Of a DNA stretch of 64,000 bases, positions 36,673 through 44,729 are shown one piece after another. The first letter of the stretch is position 1. Each line of letters starts with the position of its first letter. Position numbers and translations under genes: made by a program. Under the pieces are notes generated by a model. The model had not been told where the DNA came from. It did not search any database and saw only the letters and a list, made by a program, of their open reading frames with translations. The DNA is from Cyclobacteriaceae bacterium (GTDB taxonomy: Bacteria > Bacteroidota > Bacteroidia > Cytophagales > Cyclobacteriaceae), in the NCBI GenBank assembly GCA_016787665.1, contig JAEUUC010000010.1, forward strand, positions 372,001 to 436,000. The letters run 5' to 3'.

Positions 36673-38433
36673 ATGCGATTGCTCGTTTTCCTCTTCCTTT
36701 CTTTCTCTATCTCTCTTGTTGGCTATGCTCAGCCCGATAGTTTGTCTGATCGCGCTAAGGTTGAGTACATCAACAAAAACTTCTACCAGCTCTACAGCGC
36801 GGACTTTACAAACGCGTTGACGCTTACCCAGTGGGCAGCCGAAACCGCACACACCAACGGATGGAAAGAGGAGGAGGCTTTTGCTCAGTTGGGGTGGGGC
36901 GTTGTTACCTATCTGGGTGGAGACTATACCCATGTGCTGCCAAAATATTTACGTGCGCTGGAACTGTTTGAGGCACTCGGCCACAAGGCCGGCATTGTGG
37001 CGGTGAACAATGAAATGGCCGTGTTCTATCATAAGCAAAAGGATCTCACCAACTGTTTCCAGGCGCTGGACCGGGCCGAAAAACTGGCGCGTGAGATTGG
37101 TGATTGGGAAAAATTGGGAACCAGCCTCGGGCATCGGGGCGCCTTCTTGTTGCGCAGGGGCCAACACCTCGAAGCAAAGCCCTACTTTTTGGAAGTGTTT
37201 GAGATACGAAAAAAGACCAACGACAGCGTAGGGTTGGGCTACGTGCTGCTGGACCTCGCGGAGTTAGCCGCTAACGACAATGATTATGCCCAGGCGATTG
37301 CACTCATCGATCAATCGAGCGTTATCCGAAGCAAAATTGACGACCGGTACGGATTGGCGGTGAATACCGTTACCAAGGGTGAATTGTATAGCCGGGCCAA
37401 TAATCTGCCGATGGCCATCGAATGGCTGGAGTCTGGCCTGCAACAGGCGCGCGAGGTGGGGTACACCGATTTGGTTCAGCATACGTGCAAGGGCCTGGCG
37501 GAGGCTTACCAACAAACCGGAAACTTTGAGAAAGCATACCACTACCTGACCGAATTCAACTCCGCGCGCGACAGCTTATTCACGGTTGAAAAAGCAAAGG
37601 CGATATCCGAACTGCAAACGCGCTACGAAACCGAGAAAAAAGAAATTCAATTGGCAGAACAGCAACGCGAACTGATCCAAAGCCGGTGGCTCATGGCCGG
37701 ACTGTCGCTTGTCTTCATTCTGGTGATCGTGATTGTGTGGATCAGTCGCCAGCAAATACTGGCACGGCAAAAGCAGCGGCTGGCGGTTCAGGAAAAAGAA
37801 TTCCAGCAAAAACTCACCGAGGCCGTGATTGATCAGCAGGAAAAAGAACGGGCACGCCTGGCGCGTGATCTGCATGACGGTCTCGGGCAAATGATTTCAG
37901 GCGTACAGTTGTGCCTTCAGCAATCCACGGAAACCAGCCGGGCACAGGCGTCTGACACGTTGCAGCAAATGCATCGGGAGATTCGGAATATTGTTTTTGA
38001 GCTGTTGCCGCGCACCCTTTCGGATGATGGCCTGGTAGCTTCGCTGCACGAGTTGGCGAATCGCTTGAATGCGTCCGGAAAAATTCACGTGGCCATTACC
38101 AGCCAGCAGAACAGCCGCCTGGATGCGCGCCTCGAAGTATCGCTGTACCGCATCTGCCAGGAGTGGATCAACAACATCTTGAAATATGCGCACGCCACAT
38201 CCATTTCCGTTTACCTTCGTGAAAGCGAGGGCGAATGTACGCTCACGATTGAGGACAACGGGCAAGGCTTCGATCCGGCAAACCTGAACCGGGGTGGCGG
38301 CAACGGCTGGAAAAATATCCAGTCGCGCGCCCGTTTACACCAGGGCGAAGTGTTCGCAGACTCCTCGCCCGGCCACGCGGGCAGCACGTTGGTTGTTTCC
38401 ATACCCCAAACCACCTGGCGGCAGGTAGCCTGA
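36673..38433 (+). CDS. TPR-type sensor histidine kinase (HisKA_3)
   Basis: 586 residues from ATG 36673 (a TTG nine bases upstream is less likely). Signal peptide (to GYAQ), then about eight TPR units in the periplasm (to about residue 310), a coiled coil (ISELQTRYETEKKEIQ), one membrane helix (WLMAGLSLVFILVIVIVWI), a second coiled coil, the HisKA_3 dimerisation helix with phospho-acceptor His 401 in RLARDLHDGLGQMI, and an HATPase_c domain (ICQEWINNILKYAHA, IEDNGQGFD, GNGWKNIQSRA). NarL/HPK7 class. It phosphorylates the response regulator encoded 1 bp downstream. The sensed signal is unknown. Confidence 0.92.
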   Translation: MRLLVFLFLSFSISLVGYAQPDSLSDRAKVEYINKNFYQLYSADFTNALTLTQWAAETAHTNGWKEEEAFAQLGWGVVTYLGGDYTHVLPKYLRALELFEALGHKAGIVAVNNEMAVFYHKQKDLTNCFQALDRAEKLAREIGDWEKLGTSLGHRGAFLLRRGQHLEAKPYFLEVFEIRKKTNDSVGLGYVLLDLAELAANDNDYAQAIALIDQSSVIRSKIDDRYGLAVNTVTKGELYSRANNLPMAIEWLESGLQQAREVGYTDLVQHTCKGLAEAYQQTGNFEKAYHYLTEFNSARDSLFTVEKAKAISELQTRYETEKKEIQLAEQQRELIQSRWLMAGLSLVFILVIVIVWISRQQILARQKQRLAVQEKEFQQKLTEAVIDQQEKERARLARDLHDGLGQMISGVQLCLQQSTETSRAQASDTLQQMHREIRNIVFELLPRTLSDDGLVASLHELANRLNASGKIHVAITSQQNSRLDARLEVSLYRICQEWINNILKYAHATSISVYLRESEGECTLTIEDNGQGFDPANLNRGGGNGWKNIQSRARLHQGEVFADSSPGHAGSTLVVSIPQTTWRQVA

Positions 38434-38434
38434 T

Positions 38435-39040
38435 ATGAAAGTAGTTTTAGTAGACGATCACCAGATTTTAACCGATGGCATCCACCGTTTGCTGAACACA
38501 CCGTTCGAGGTGGTGGCCACGTTCAGTAATCCGCTGGAGGCGCTGGCATTCATGCGCACCCACGAGGTCGATTTGTTAGTTACTGACTATGAAATGCCCG
38601 GCATCAACGGAATAGAACTATTCACACGCGCACGCGAGCTACATCCGTTACTGAAAGGTGTGCTGCTAACCATGCACGATGAAGCCAGCGTGGCCCGCAG
38701 AGCCATCAAAGCGGGGCTGCAGGGTTTCCTGCTCAAAAACGCAAGCCAGAACGAACTTTCACTTGCGCTCGGCAAAGTGCGGCAGGGGCACTCGTACATC
38801 AGCCCGGAAATCACCGCACGCCTGCTGGAACCGGAGAAAACCACGCAACCGCTTTCCGAGCGCGAACGACAGGTGTTGCAACTCATCATCAAAGAATACA
38901 CGAACAAACAAATTGCCGATGCGCTGCACCTGAGTGAACGCACCGTGGAAACCTATCGAAAAAATCTCTTTGCAAAAGCCAACACCAATAACATTGTGGG
39001 GCTGGTGAAGTACGCCTACGCCCATAAGCTGGTGGAGTAG
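38435..39040 (+). CDS. NarL/LuxR-type response regulator
   Basis: 201 residues. Receiver domain with acidic pocket VLVDDHQ, phospho-acceptor Asp 51 in LLVTDYEMPG, and Lys in GFLLKNAS, then a LuxR/GerE helix-turn-helix (LSERERQVLQLIIKEYTNKQ, LHLSERTVETYRKNLFAKAN). Starts one base after the kinase stop, so they are a cognate pair. The next gene (39140-40135) on the same strand, with a palindrome over its promoter, is a plausible target, but this is inference. Confidence 0.95.
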   Translation: MKVVLVDDHQILTDGIHRLLNTPFEVVATFSNPLEALAFMRTHEVDLLVTDYEMPGINGIELFTRARELHPLLKGVLLTMHDEASVARRAIKAGLQGFLLKNASQNELSLALGKVRQGHSYISPEITARLLEPEKTTQPLSERERQVLQLIIKEYTNKQIADALHLSERTVETYRKNLFAKANTNNIVGLVKYAYAHKLVE

Positions 39041-39105
39041 CCTCCGTACCAGTACGGTAGCGCATTTCAGGGAAAACCGGTAATGCCGCGCCTTCGTGGT
39101 TCGGC

Positions 39106-39124
39106 TAGTTTTGGTCACCAAAAC
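39106..39124 (+). promoter_or_regulatory. -7 element overlapped by a 17-bp palindrome
   Basis: TAGTTTTG (39106-39113) is an exact TAnnTTTG. It is overlapped by the perfect palindrome GTTTTGGT-C-ACCAAAAC (39108-39124). The spacing to ATG 39140 suits transcription start about 39118. The palindrome looks like an operator for a dimeric regulator, for instance the NarL-type regulator just upstream. Confidence 0.55.
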
Positions 39125-39139
39125 AAAACCGGAACACCT

Positions 39140-40135
39140 ATGAAAAAATTACTCATCCTCATGTGCCTGTGGTGGTGCAGCACTACCGCCTGGGCCCAAA
39201 CGCTCACAGCCGAAAACGTAACCGACAAGGGCGGCTATGGCGAGAAGAACCTGCGCAAAGCGCCCCGCAAAGTGTACATCGCCAGCTTTCGTACTTACTT
39301 CCACGTGCTGGCTGCCGCAGAAGCGTCATCCATCGGGGGGTCGTTTAAAAACAACACCAAAACCTCCATGGTGGTAGCGGTTAGCGGTGTGGATACTCCT
39401 GATTTTCTTGAAGTGACAAACGCAGCGTACACCAAATTCACAGACGCGCTAAAGGCCAAGGGCTTTGAAATTCTTACAGCCGATGATGCCGCGAAATCCG
39501 ATCAATACAGCGATTGGATTCGCAAAGAAGGTGGCGAGCTGAGTTACGCCCAGATACCGGGCTTCGTAAGCGCCACACCCACCGGCTACAGCTATTTTGT
39601 TAAGAAAGAAAACAAAGACGGGCGCGAAAAAGCGGCCATGATCGACAAGAGTCCGAAGATTTCGCGCGACCTCGATGGGGCCATCATTATCGATGTGGCG
39701 TTCGCCTTCCCCTTCCTCGACATGAAAACAGCCTCGTCAAACCTGGCGGGCTACTCATCGGTAAAAGCCAAAATTGACTTCGAGCTGGGCACCGCTTTTG
39801 GTATGGACGGAGCCACGCCCCTGATGGCGCCCACACAACTTAAGTTCGTCAGCAGCGAAGGCATGGGTAAGGATGCCATTTTGATGGTTAAGGTGAAAGG
39901 CGACTCATTCGATAGCGAAGCGCCCGTGTTCAAAGACAAGAAATTCAAAGAATCAAACGTGGCCATGATGGATTACCGCCCCAACTACTATGGCGTGATT
40001 TGGAAGCAGGAGCAGCAGGTGAAAGTTTCGCATTACGCGGAGTGCGACAAGGCGTTGTACAAGCAAGAGACCTTGCGGCTGGCTTCTGAATTTACCGATG
40101 AAGCGCTTAAGATTTTTTACAGCAACGCGTTTTAG
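39140..40135 (+). CDS. Secreted protein of unknown function
   Basis: 331 residues from ATG 39140, giving a proper signal peptide (LILMCLWWCSTTAWAQ); an earlier in-frame start at 39083 lies upstream of the promoter and is rejected. The mature protein is mixed alpha/beta, with FRTYFHVLAAAEASSIGGSF, DTPDFLEVTNAAYTKFTDAL and a C-terminal EFTDEALKIFYSNAF. No catalytic motif or named domain is recognised. It is downstream of a two-component pair and has two tandem terminators, so it is expressed as a single gene, possibly strongly. Confidence 0.8.
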   Translation: MKKLLILMCLWWCSTTAWAQTLTAENVTDKGGYGEKNLRKAPRKVYIASFRTYFHVLAAAEASSIGGSFKNNTKTSMVVAVSGVDTPDFLEVTNAAYTKFTDALKAKGFEILTADDAAKSDQYSDWIRKEGGELSYAQIPGFVSATPTGYSYFVKKENKDGREKAAMIDKSPKISRDLDGAIIIDVAFAFPFLDMKTASSNLAGYSSVKAKIDFELGTAFGMDGATPLMAPTQLKFVSSEGMGKDAILMVKVKGDSFDSEAPVFKDKKFKESNVAMMDYRPNYYGVIWKQEQQVKVSHYAECDKALYKQETLRLASEFTDEALKIFYSNAF

Positions 40136-40151
40136 CCAGATCCTCCCGAAG

Positions 40152-40182
40152 CCGGAACTTCCTCAGTCGTTCCGGTTTTTTT
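40152..40182 (+). terminator. First of two tandem terminators
   Basis: CCGGAAC (40152-40158) and GTTCCGG (40169-40175) with a 10-base loop, then seven T residues. Directly after the 39140-40135 gene. Confidence 0.85.
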
Positions 40183-40190
40183 GAGGACGT

Positions 40191-40217
40191 AGCCCTGCCG
40201 TAAGGCGGGGCTTTTTT
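40191..40217 (+). terminator. Second tandem terminator
   Basis: AGCCCTGCC (40191-40199) pairs with GGCGGGGCT (40203-40211; one T-G pair), short loop GTA, then six T residues. A back-up stop, 9 bp after the first. Confidence 0.85.
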
Positions 40218-40240
40218 ATCCCAGCAACAGTTCAACAAAC

Positions 40241-41122
40241 TTAATAGACTCCCAAATCGCGGCCCGACACCACCTCGCCTTGGTAACTTCGCCTGATCTC
40301 CTCCAGCAGTTTTTCCTCGCTGGAATCCCAGATCAACTGATGCGTGAGTAACAGCAGCTTGGGTTGGCTGTGGTTGGCAATCTCGGCCAGCTGCGTGGTG
40401 GACGTGTGAAAATCCGCATGGTAGGTTTTCCATTTGGGCGGCCTGCGGGCGTATCCGTCTTCGCTGTACACTTCGTGCACCAGCACATCGCAGCCCTGGC
40501 ATTGCGCCATGATGCTTTCGCTGAACGTGCAATCGCCTGATACCACAATCGTGCGGTCGGGTGTAATGAATTTATAGCCGTACGAATACGTCCACGAGCC
40601 GTGCTTCACGGCAAAGGCCATAACGGTTACCCGTTCATCGCGGTAAATCTCTCCGTCTGTTATCTCCCTCACTTGTACACGATACGCCAGCGAGTCGCCC
40701 TTCTCCAATCCGAAGATGCGGATGTTGTAGTCTTCCTGGTAGGCTTGCTCGATATGGCGGCTGAAGTTAATGGTACCGCGCGGGCCAAAAACTTGTAAAG
40801 GCTCAGTGCGTTCCAGCACAGCAGGCGTGAACACGAAATCGGCATAGCCGGTGGTGTGATCGCTGTGAAGGTGGGTGATGAAAAGGCGATTGAGCCGGGA
40901 GACCTCGAGGCCGGCTGCTGCAGCCCTTCGCACCACGCCCGGTCCGCAATCCACGATGTAGGGAAAGCCATCTACGACAATAGCCGTGGCCGGGCCGAAG
41001 CGCTCGGGGTCGGCATTGGGTGTGCCGGTGCCCAGCAGGATAACCTGTGTGCGCAGCCGCTGCGCGGGTGGGTTAGCGCAGTGGGCCAGGCCAAAAAGGG
41101 CGAGAACAAGCAAAACGCGCAT
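40241..41122 (-). CDS. MBL-fold metallo-hydrolase (RNase Z-like) lipoprotein
   Basis: 293 residues from the ATG at 41120-41122, which begins a lipoprotein signal (VLALFGLAHCANPP, Cys 15). The longer reading from 41158 is rejected because it would include the -7 element. Metallo-beta-lactamase motifs: VILLGTGTPN, the metal site THLHSDHTTG, VKHGSWTYSYGYKFI, VVSGDCTFSES with the metal Asp, and LLLTHQLIWDSS. The layout is that of RNase Z/arylsulfatase-type MBL enzymes, but the lipid anchor argues for an extracytoplasmic substrate. It is the last ordinary chromosomal gene before the repeat-bounded island. Confidence 0.87.
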   Translation of the reverse strand: MRVLLVLALFGLAHCANPPAQRLRTQVILLGTGTPNADPERFGPATAIVVDGFPYIVDCGPGVVRRAAAAGLEVSRLNRLFITHLHSDHTTGYADFVFTPAVLERTEPLQVFGPRGTINFSRHIEQAYQEDYNIRIFGLEKGDSLAYRVQVREITDGEIYRDERVTVMAFAVKHGSWTYSYGYKFITPDRTIVVSGDCTFSESIMAQCQGCDVLVHEVYSEDGYARRPPKWKTYHADFHTSTTQLAEIANHSQPKLLLLTHQLIWDSSEEKLLEEIRRSYQGEVVSGRDLGVY

Positions 41123-41144
41123 GGGCAGGAGGTTTGGGTGCGGG

Positions 41145-41152
41145 CAAAGGTA
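41145..41152 (-). promoter_or_regulatory. -7 element for MBL gene
   Basis: TACCTTTG on the minus strand (41152-41145), an exact TAnnTTTG, 22 bases before ATG 41122. A matching -33 TTTG is not obvious. It fixes the start of the MBL gene. Confidence 0.55.
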
Positions 41153-41190
41153 CGCCATCGCAGCATGAGGGCAGGATGTGCCCTTTGATG

Positions 41191-41283
41191 AAAAAAATAT
41201 CAGCGCCCTGGCGTTAGGCGTATGGGCCCAGGCTGTAAATTAGGGTTGTATAAGTGGAATAGGTGCAATGAATGTATTCCGAT
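41191..41283. repeat. Interspersed repeat, copy A (left part missing)
   Basis: Shares with copies B-D the right two thirds: GTTAGGC core (41213-41219), CTGTAAATTAGGGTTG, GGAATAGGTGCAATG and GAATGTATTCCGAT. The left third (CCGGAAAAATATCCGG and before) is degenerate or absent. Marks the left edge of the atypical island. Confidence 0.85.
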
Positions 41284-41328
41284 GTTGTAGCGCATTTGTT
41301 AGTTGACATTTAGACAAACCAATAAAAT

Positions 41329-41706
41329 ATGGCAAAGACAGCAGATGAAATTGTATTCAATGTCCAGGGGGACGACAATGTAAAGCCCAATATTCAGGAC
41401 GCTGTTAAATTGGAGACAACAGTTCTTGAGAACAAATACTTAAGGTGGATAGTAAGTATTGGAGTAGCATTTCTAATCTTAAAGACGGTGGACACTGCTC
41501 AAGATTTGAGATTTATGCAAGGTAAGCAAGAGTACTTAGACAAGACAATCGAGAATATATATTCAGAACGGAATGAAGTCATAAACTCTTTGAAGGACGA
41601 AAATGTTAAACTCAAAAACGAACTGCTTGACAAGGAGAGGTTGAAAATTGAACTTGAGAGGGCAAAATTGGAATTGGAAAGACTTTCTTCAACAAAAAAG
41701 AAATAA
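41329..41706 (+). CDS. Small membrane-anchored coiled-coil protein
   Basis: 125 residues, AT-rich. A short soluble N terminus (EIVFNVQGDDNVKPN), one membrane helix (YLRWIVSIGVAFLILKTV), then a long Lys/Glu-rich coiled coil to the C terminus (LKDENVKLKNELLDKERL, ERAKLELERLSS). No named domain. It starts 45 bp after repeat copy A and is followed after 3 bp by a second small gene, so the two form one module. Possible signalling or scaffold role; not established. Confidence 0.65.
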   Translation: MAKTADEIVFNVQGDDNVKPNIQDAVKLETTVLENKYLRWIVSIGVAFLILKTVDTAQDLRFMQGKQEYLDKTIENIYSERNEVINSLKDENVKLKNELLDKERLKIELERAKLELERLSSTKKK

Positions 41707-41709
41707 GAT

Positions 41710-41928
41710 ATGATTAAGATTGGTGATATTGACTTGGGACAAGTCGTTTTAGAACTTGAGTACCAAACAAAGCTAAACTCTATGATGATTGAAACGATGT
41801 TAAACAAGGGGACAGCTAACACTTTGGGAATTACTCAGGCCGACATAGAGACGATGAAAGAACGATCGGTAAAAGAAATCAACGACAAGTACGGACGACA
41901 AATGTTAACGTATACCAAACCAAAGTAG
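41710..41928 (+). CDS. Small hypothetical protein, second of a pair
   Basis: 72 residues, starting MIKIGDIDLGQVVLELEYQT, then a helical middle and basic end (KYGRQMLTYTKPK). No signal peptide or membrane helix. Its ATG is 3 bp after the stop of the coiled-coil gene, implying joint expression. Not recognised; the AT-rich composition matches the island. Confidence 0.6.
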   Translation: MIKIGDIDLGQVVLELEYQTKLNSMMIETMLNKGTANTLGITQADIETMKERSVKEINDKYGRQMLTYTKPK

Positions 41929-41941
41929 GTTGAACAAACGC

Positions 41942-42115
41942 GCTACAACAGTGTGCATGTGCCATATTGCTGGTTCAGTGTAGCATTGTAGTTTTACTTT
42001 CTTAATTTCGTTCGGTGTCGTGGGACAAAACGCAGCAGGTCGCTAAAGCCATTCGTTCCTCATTTGGCTTTAGCTCCTATGCCGCAATACGTCACATGCA
42101 CCAACGTTGGTTAGC
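41942..42115. repeat. Imperfect inverted repeat, attC-like site 1
   Basis: Left arm GCTACAACAGTGTGCATGTG (41942-41961) and right arm reading GCTAACCAACGTTGGTGCATGTG in reverse (split across 42093-42115) match with small bulges. An inner perfect pair GCTAAAGCC (42042-42050) / GGCTTTAGC (42066-42074) lies between. The right end is GGTTAGCC, like the GTTRRRY core of integron attC sites. It separates the small-gene pair from the ATPase gene. Confidence 0.55.
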
Positions 42116-42144
42116 CATTGCTCTAATGACATTTACAACTTCGA

Positions 42145-43872
42145 ATGTTGGATAAAATCAAAATTAAGAACTATCGATGTTACGACAACCACGAGATTGA
42201 CTTTAAAAAACTATCTGTAATAGTTGGTAAGAATAATGCAGGTAAATCCACACTAGTGGAAGCGTTGAGACTTGTGTCGATAGCAGTGAGTCGATTTCAG
42301 TCTGTAACTTATCACGATCCCCCGTCATGGACAGAGTTACCTTTAAGGGCAAGAGGAATTGGTCTCTCATTTGAAAACCTAGGATTAAACCCTGAAAACA
42401 TTTTTCATAAGTACGGCAGTTCGCCAAGTATAATTGTTGCAGTGTTCACAAATAGACAAGAGGTGACAATTTATATTGGTGACGATGCTGAAGTCTTCTG
42501 TACTTTAAAGGATTCGGCTGGAGACTATATTCAAACTAAAGCACAGGCGACAAAACTTGAAATATCGCAAGTGAGTATTCTTCCACCAATCTCACCAATA
42601 CGAAGAGAAGAGAAAATTCTTGGGCGAGAATATGTTCGACAGAACATTAGTAGTGACTTGGCTTCACTCCATTTTCGAAATCAGCTGGCGATTTTGTATC
42701 AGTACTTCCCAAGATTTACCCAAATGGCAGAGCAATCATGGCCAGGGTTACGGATTCGGGAATTATCTGGAAGAAATGGAATGCCGGGCGACAAGTTATC
42801 TCTTTTAGTGCAGGATTCTGGATTTGTAGCGGAAATAGGATGGATGGGTAGTGGACTACAAATGTGGCTACAAATCATATGGTTTCTCTCAAGAACAGAC
42901 GAAAATGATGTTGTGATTCTGGACGAACCTGACGTGTACATGCACCCAGACCTTCAGAGAAAATTAATCCGATTGCATAAAGACACTTTTAAACAAGTTA
43001 TTGTCTCAACTCATTCGGTAGAAATAATTTCGGAAGTAGAGCCTGACAACATCCTAATAATTGATAAAGACAAGGATAGGTCACTTTTTGCTACAAAAGT
43101 TCCCGTTGTCCAAAGGATACTTAACTCGATAGGTAGTATTCACAACCTTCAATTGACAAGGCTTTGGGCTTCAAAGAAACTGCTCATTGTAGAAGGTGAA
43201 GACGTTGCCATTTTAAAGCGACTTCAGAACAAACTCTTCCCAAAATCAGAGGAGCCATTTGATGCCATACCAAATTTTGACATTGGTGGTTGGGGCGGTT
43301 GGAACTACGCAAAGGGGAGCAGTTTGCTTCTTCGAGAGACTGTTGACGACAAAATTAAGATCTATTGCATTTTCGACTCCGACTATCATACAAACAGTGA
43401 GAAGAATTCAAGACTGACTGAAGCTAAAACGCTTGGAGTTGAGGGACACATATGGTCGAAGAAAGAGATTGAAAACTATCTTGTTGTACCGACAGCCATT
43501 CTGAGAATTATCACGAAGGAATCGAAAAAGCATACGACAATTACCGTATCTGACGTTGAGCAACAAATTCAGGTCATTCTAAAAAATAACGAGGAGTCGA
43601 TTGTGCTTAACTTTGCGACAGAAATACAAAACGAGAATAGGAAATTATCGGTCAATTCCGCATTCAAGGAGGCAAAAAAATGTATTGATAAATTAGAAAA
43701 TAGAATCTCGGGTAAGGAACTTATAAGTGAATTGAGTAAATGGACGCAAGAACATTTTAAGGTGACACTAAATCCAATAAAGTTGGTTCAAGAATTAGAG
43801 ATAAACGAGATTGACAAAGAGGTCATTAGAATTATAACTAAGGTTGAAAAAGGAGAAAGATTCAAAGAGTAG
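42145..43872 (+). CDS. OLD-family ATPase-TOPRIM endonuclease-like protein
   Basis: 575 residues, clearly AT-rich. N-terminal SMC/AAA_15-type ATPase: Walker A GKNNAGKST (28-36), Walker B VILDEPDVYMHPDL (about 257-270), and the D-loop STHSVEI. After residue 340 comes a TOPRIM nuclease domain with the acidic residues Glu 350 (LLIVEGEDVAI) and Asp 411/413 (IFDSDYH), then KKEIENYLVV. This is the layout of OLD-family overcoming-lysogenisation-defect nucleases and of GajA/AriA-B-type defence ATPases. No UvrD-like helicase (Gabija partner), reverse transcriptase or DUF4435 neighbour is present, so a class 1, standalone form. It sits alone between two inverted-repeat sites. Confidence 0.87.
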   Translation: MLDKIKIKNYRCYDNHEIDFKKLSVIVGKNNAGKSTLVEALRLVSIAVSRFQSVTYHDPPSWTELPLRARGIGLSFENLGLNPENIFHKYGSSPSIIVAVFTNRQEVTIYIGDDAEVFCTLKDSAGDYIQTKAQATKLEISQVSILPPISPIRREEKILGREYVRQNISSDLASLHFRNQLAILYQYFPRFTQMAEQSWPGLRIRELSGRNGMPGDKLSLLVQDSGFVAEIGWMGSGLQMWLQIIWFLSRTDENDVVILDEPDVYMHPDLQRKLIRLHKDTFKQVIVSTHSVEIISEVEPDNILIIDKDKDRSLFATKVPVVQRILNSIGSIHNLQLTRLWASKKLLIVEGEDVAILKRLQNKLFPKSEEPFDAIPNFDIGGWGGWNYAKGSSLLLRETVDDKIKIYCIFDSDYHTNSEKNSRLTEAKTLGVEGHIWSKKEIENYLVVPTAILRIITKESKKHTTITVSDVEQQIQVILKNNEESIVLNFATEIQNENRKLSVNSAFKEAKKCIDKLENRISGKELISELSKWTQEHFKVTLNPIKLVQELEINEIDKEVIRIITKVEKGERFKE

Positions 43873-43883
43873 AGTACGAGCAA

Positions 43884-44024
43884 CGGCTACCAACAAATGT
43901 TTCTGCAATGCGGGGGTTCAATGTTGGTATGAAAAGTAATTTCTTGGCAAAGCCATGCCTTTGTCCTAACTTAGTTCGCTAACACAGGGCAACCGTAAAG
44001 TTGGGCTGCTCCCTTGGTTAGCCG
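43884..44024. repeat. Imperfect inverted repeat, attC-like site 2
   Basis: Left arm CGGCTACCAA (43884-43893) pairs with right arm TTGGTTAGCCG (44014-44024) with one unpaired base, the kind of single-base bulge that gives integron attC sites their strand polarity. The interior has GGCAAAGCC...CTTTGTCC and GGGCAACCGTAAAGTTGGG, the latter resembling part of the four-copy repeat. Directly after the OLD-type gene. Confidence 0.55.
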
Positions 44025-44057
44025 TTTGGATCAGTCCCTTTCTTCGACATTCCGAAA

Positions 44058-44471
44058 ATGAAACTGACGTATGCACCTGCCTGGAAGAGACTCTTCGCGT
44101 TTTGGGCGGACATGGTGGTGATGTCGGTGATGCTGACGTTGCTGTCGATCGTCTTTGAAATAACCCCTTCGATGGACGGCTGGTTGTCGTTTGCTCTTTT
44201 CATGGGTTACAACGTTACGGCCGAGTGTTACTTCGCTGCCACGCTGGGCAAGCGGCTGCTTGGGATACAGGTGATACGCCATGGCGGTGCTGCGCCTACC
44301 TGGCGTTCCGCCTTCTACCGCAATTTTGGAAAAATTATTTCAGCCATGCCGTTGTACTGGGGGTTCATTCGCATTCTCACACCGAGTTTTCCACAGGCCA
44401 TTCACGATGAAATAGCGCGGTGTTTTGTAGTTGAAAAACGGGGGGCATCAAATCTGGATTCGCGTGGATAA
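44058..44471 (+). CDS. RDD-family membrane protein, probably with a recombined C-terminal tail
   Basis: 137 residues. RDD marks: APAWKRLFAFWADMVVMSVM (Arg and Asp kept), then ATLGKRLLGIQVIRHGG and TWRSAFYRNFGKIIS. GC-richer than the surrounding modules. The last 17 codons (RCFVVEKRGASNLDSRG) fall inside a 64-bp segment duplicated at 52142-52205, where it is the 5' leader of another gene; so the tail may come from recombination. Usual RDD length is nearer 150. Confidence 0.78.
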   Translation: MKLTYAPAWKRLFAFWADMVVMSVMLTLLSIVFEITPSMDGWLSFALFMGYNVTAECYFAATLGKRLLGIQVIRHGGAAPTWRSAFYRNFGKIISAMPLYWGFIRILTPSFPQAIHDEIARCFVVEKRGASNLDSRG

Positions 44472-44476
44472 AATCT
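44413..44476. repeat. 64-bp duplicated segment, copy 1
   Basis: Matches 52142-52205 with two mismatches. Starts TAGCGCGGTGTTTTGTAG and ends TGGATAAAATCT. Here it codes for the end of the RDD gene; at the other copy it is the leader and first codons of a small membrane protein. Confidence 0.92.
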
Positions 44477-44624
44477 CCGTGCCGATTTTGGCCCAATTTC
44501 GGGCTGCTGACCAAACTACCCTAAACCCACCGGAAAAATATCCGGCCTCGCGCGTTAGGCGCATAGGCCCAGGCTGTAAATTAGGGTTGCATAAGGGCAG
44601 TATGTGTAATGAATGTGTTCCGAT
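44477..44624. repeat. Interspersed repeat, copy B
   Basis: Full-length copy: GCCGATTTTGGCCC / GGGC hairpin at the left, CCGGAAAAATATCCGG (44530-44545), GTTAGGC core (44554-44560), CTGTAAATTAGGGTTG and GAATGTGTTCCGAT at the right. Follows the 64-bp duplicated segment without a gap. Confidence 0.9.
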
Positions 44625-44729
44625 TGGTGGCCACATGCTATGTACGCATATCCCGACCGATGTGGGGCCCACCGCGACACCGATGCTATGGCAAGAGTCA
44701 AACCTACCCACATTAAAAAAATGTGTTTA

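Noticed and set aside
41120..41158. Earlier MBL start
   Set aside because: It includes the -7 element and moves the lipoprotein signal away from the N terminus.
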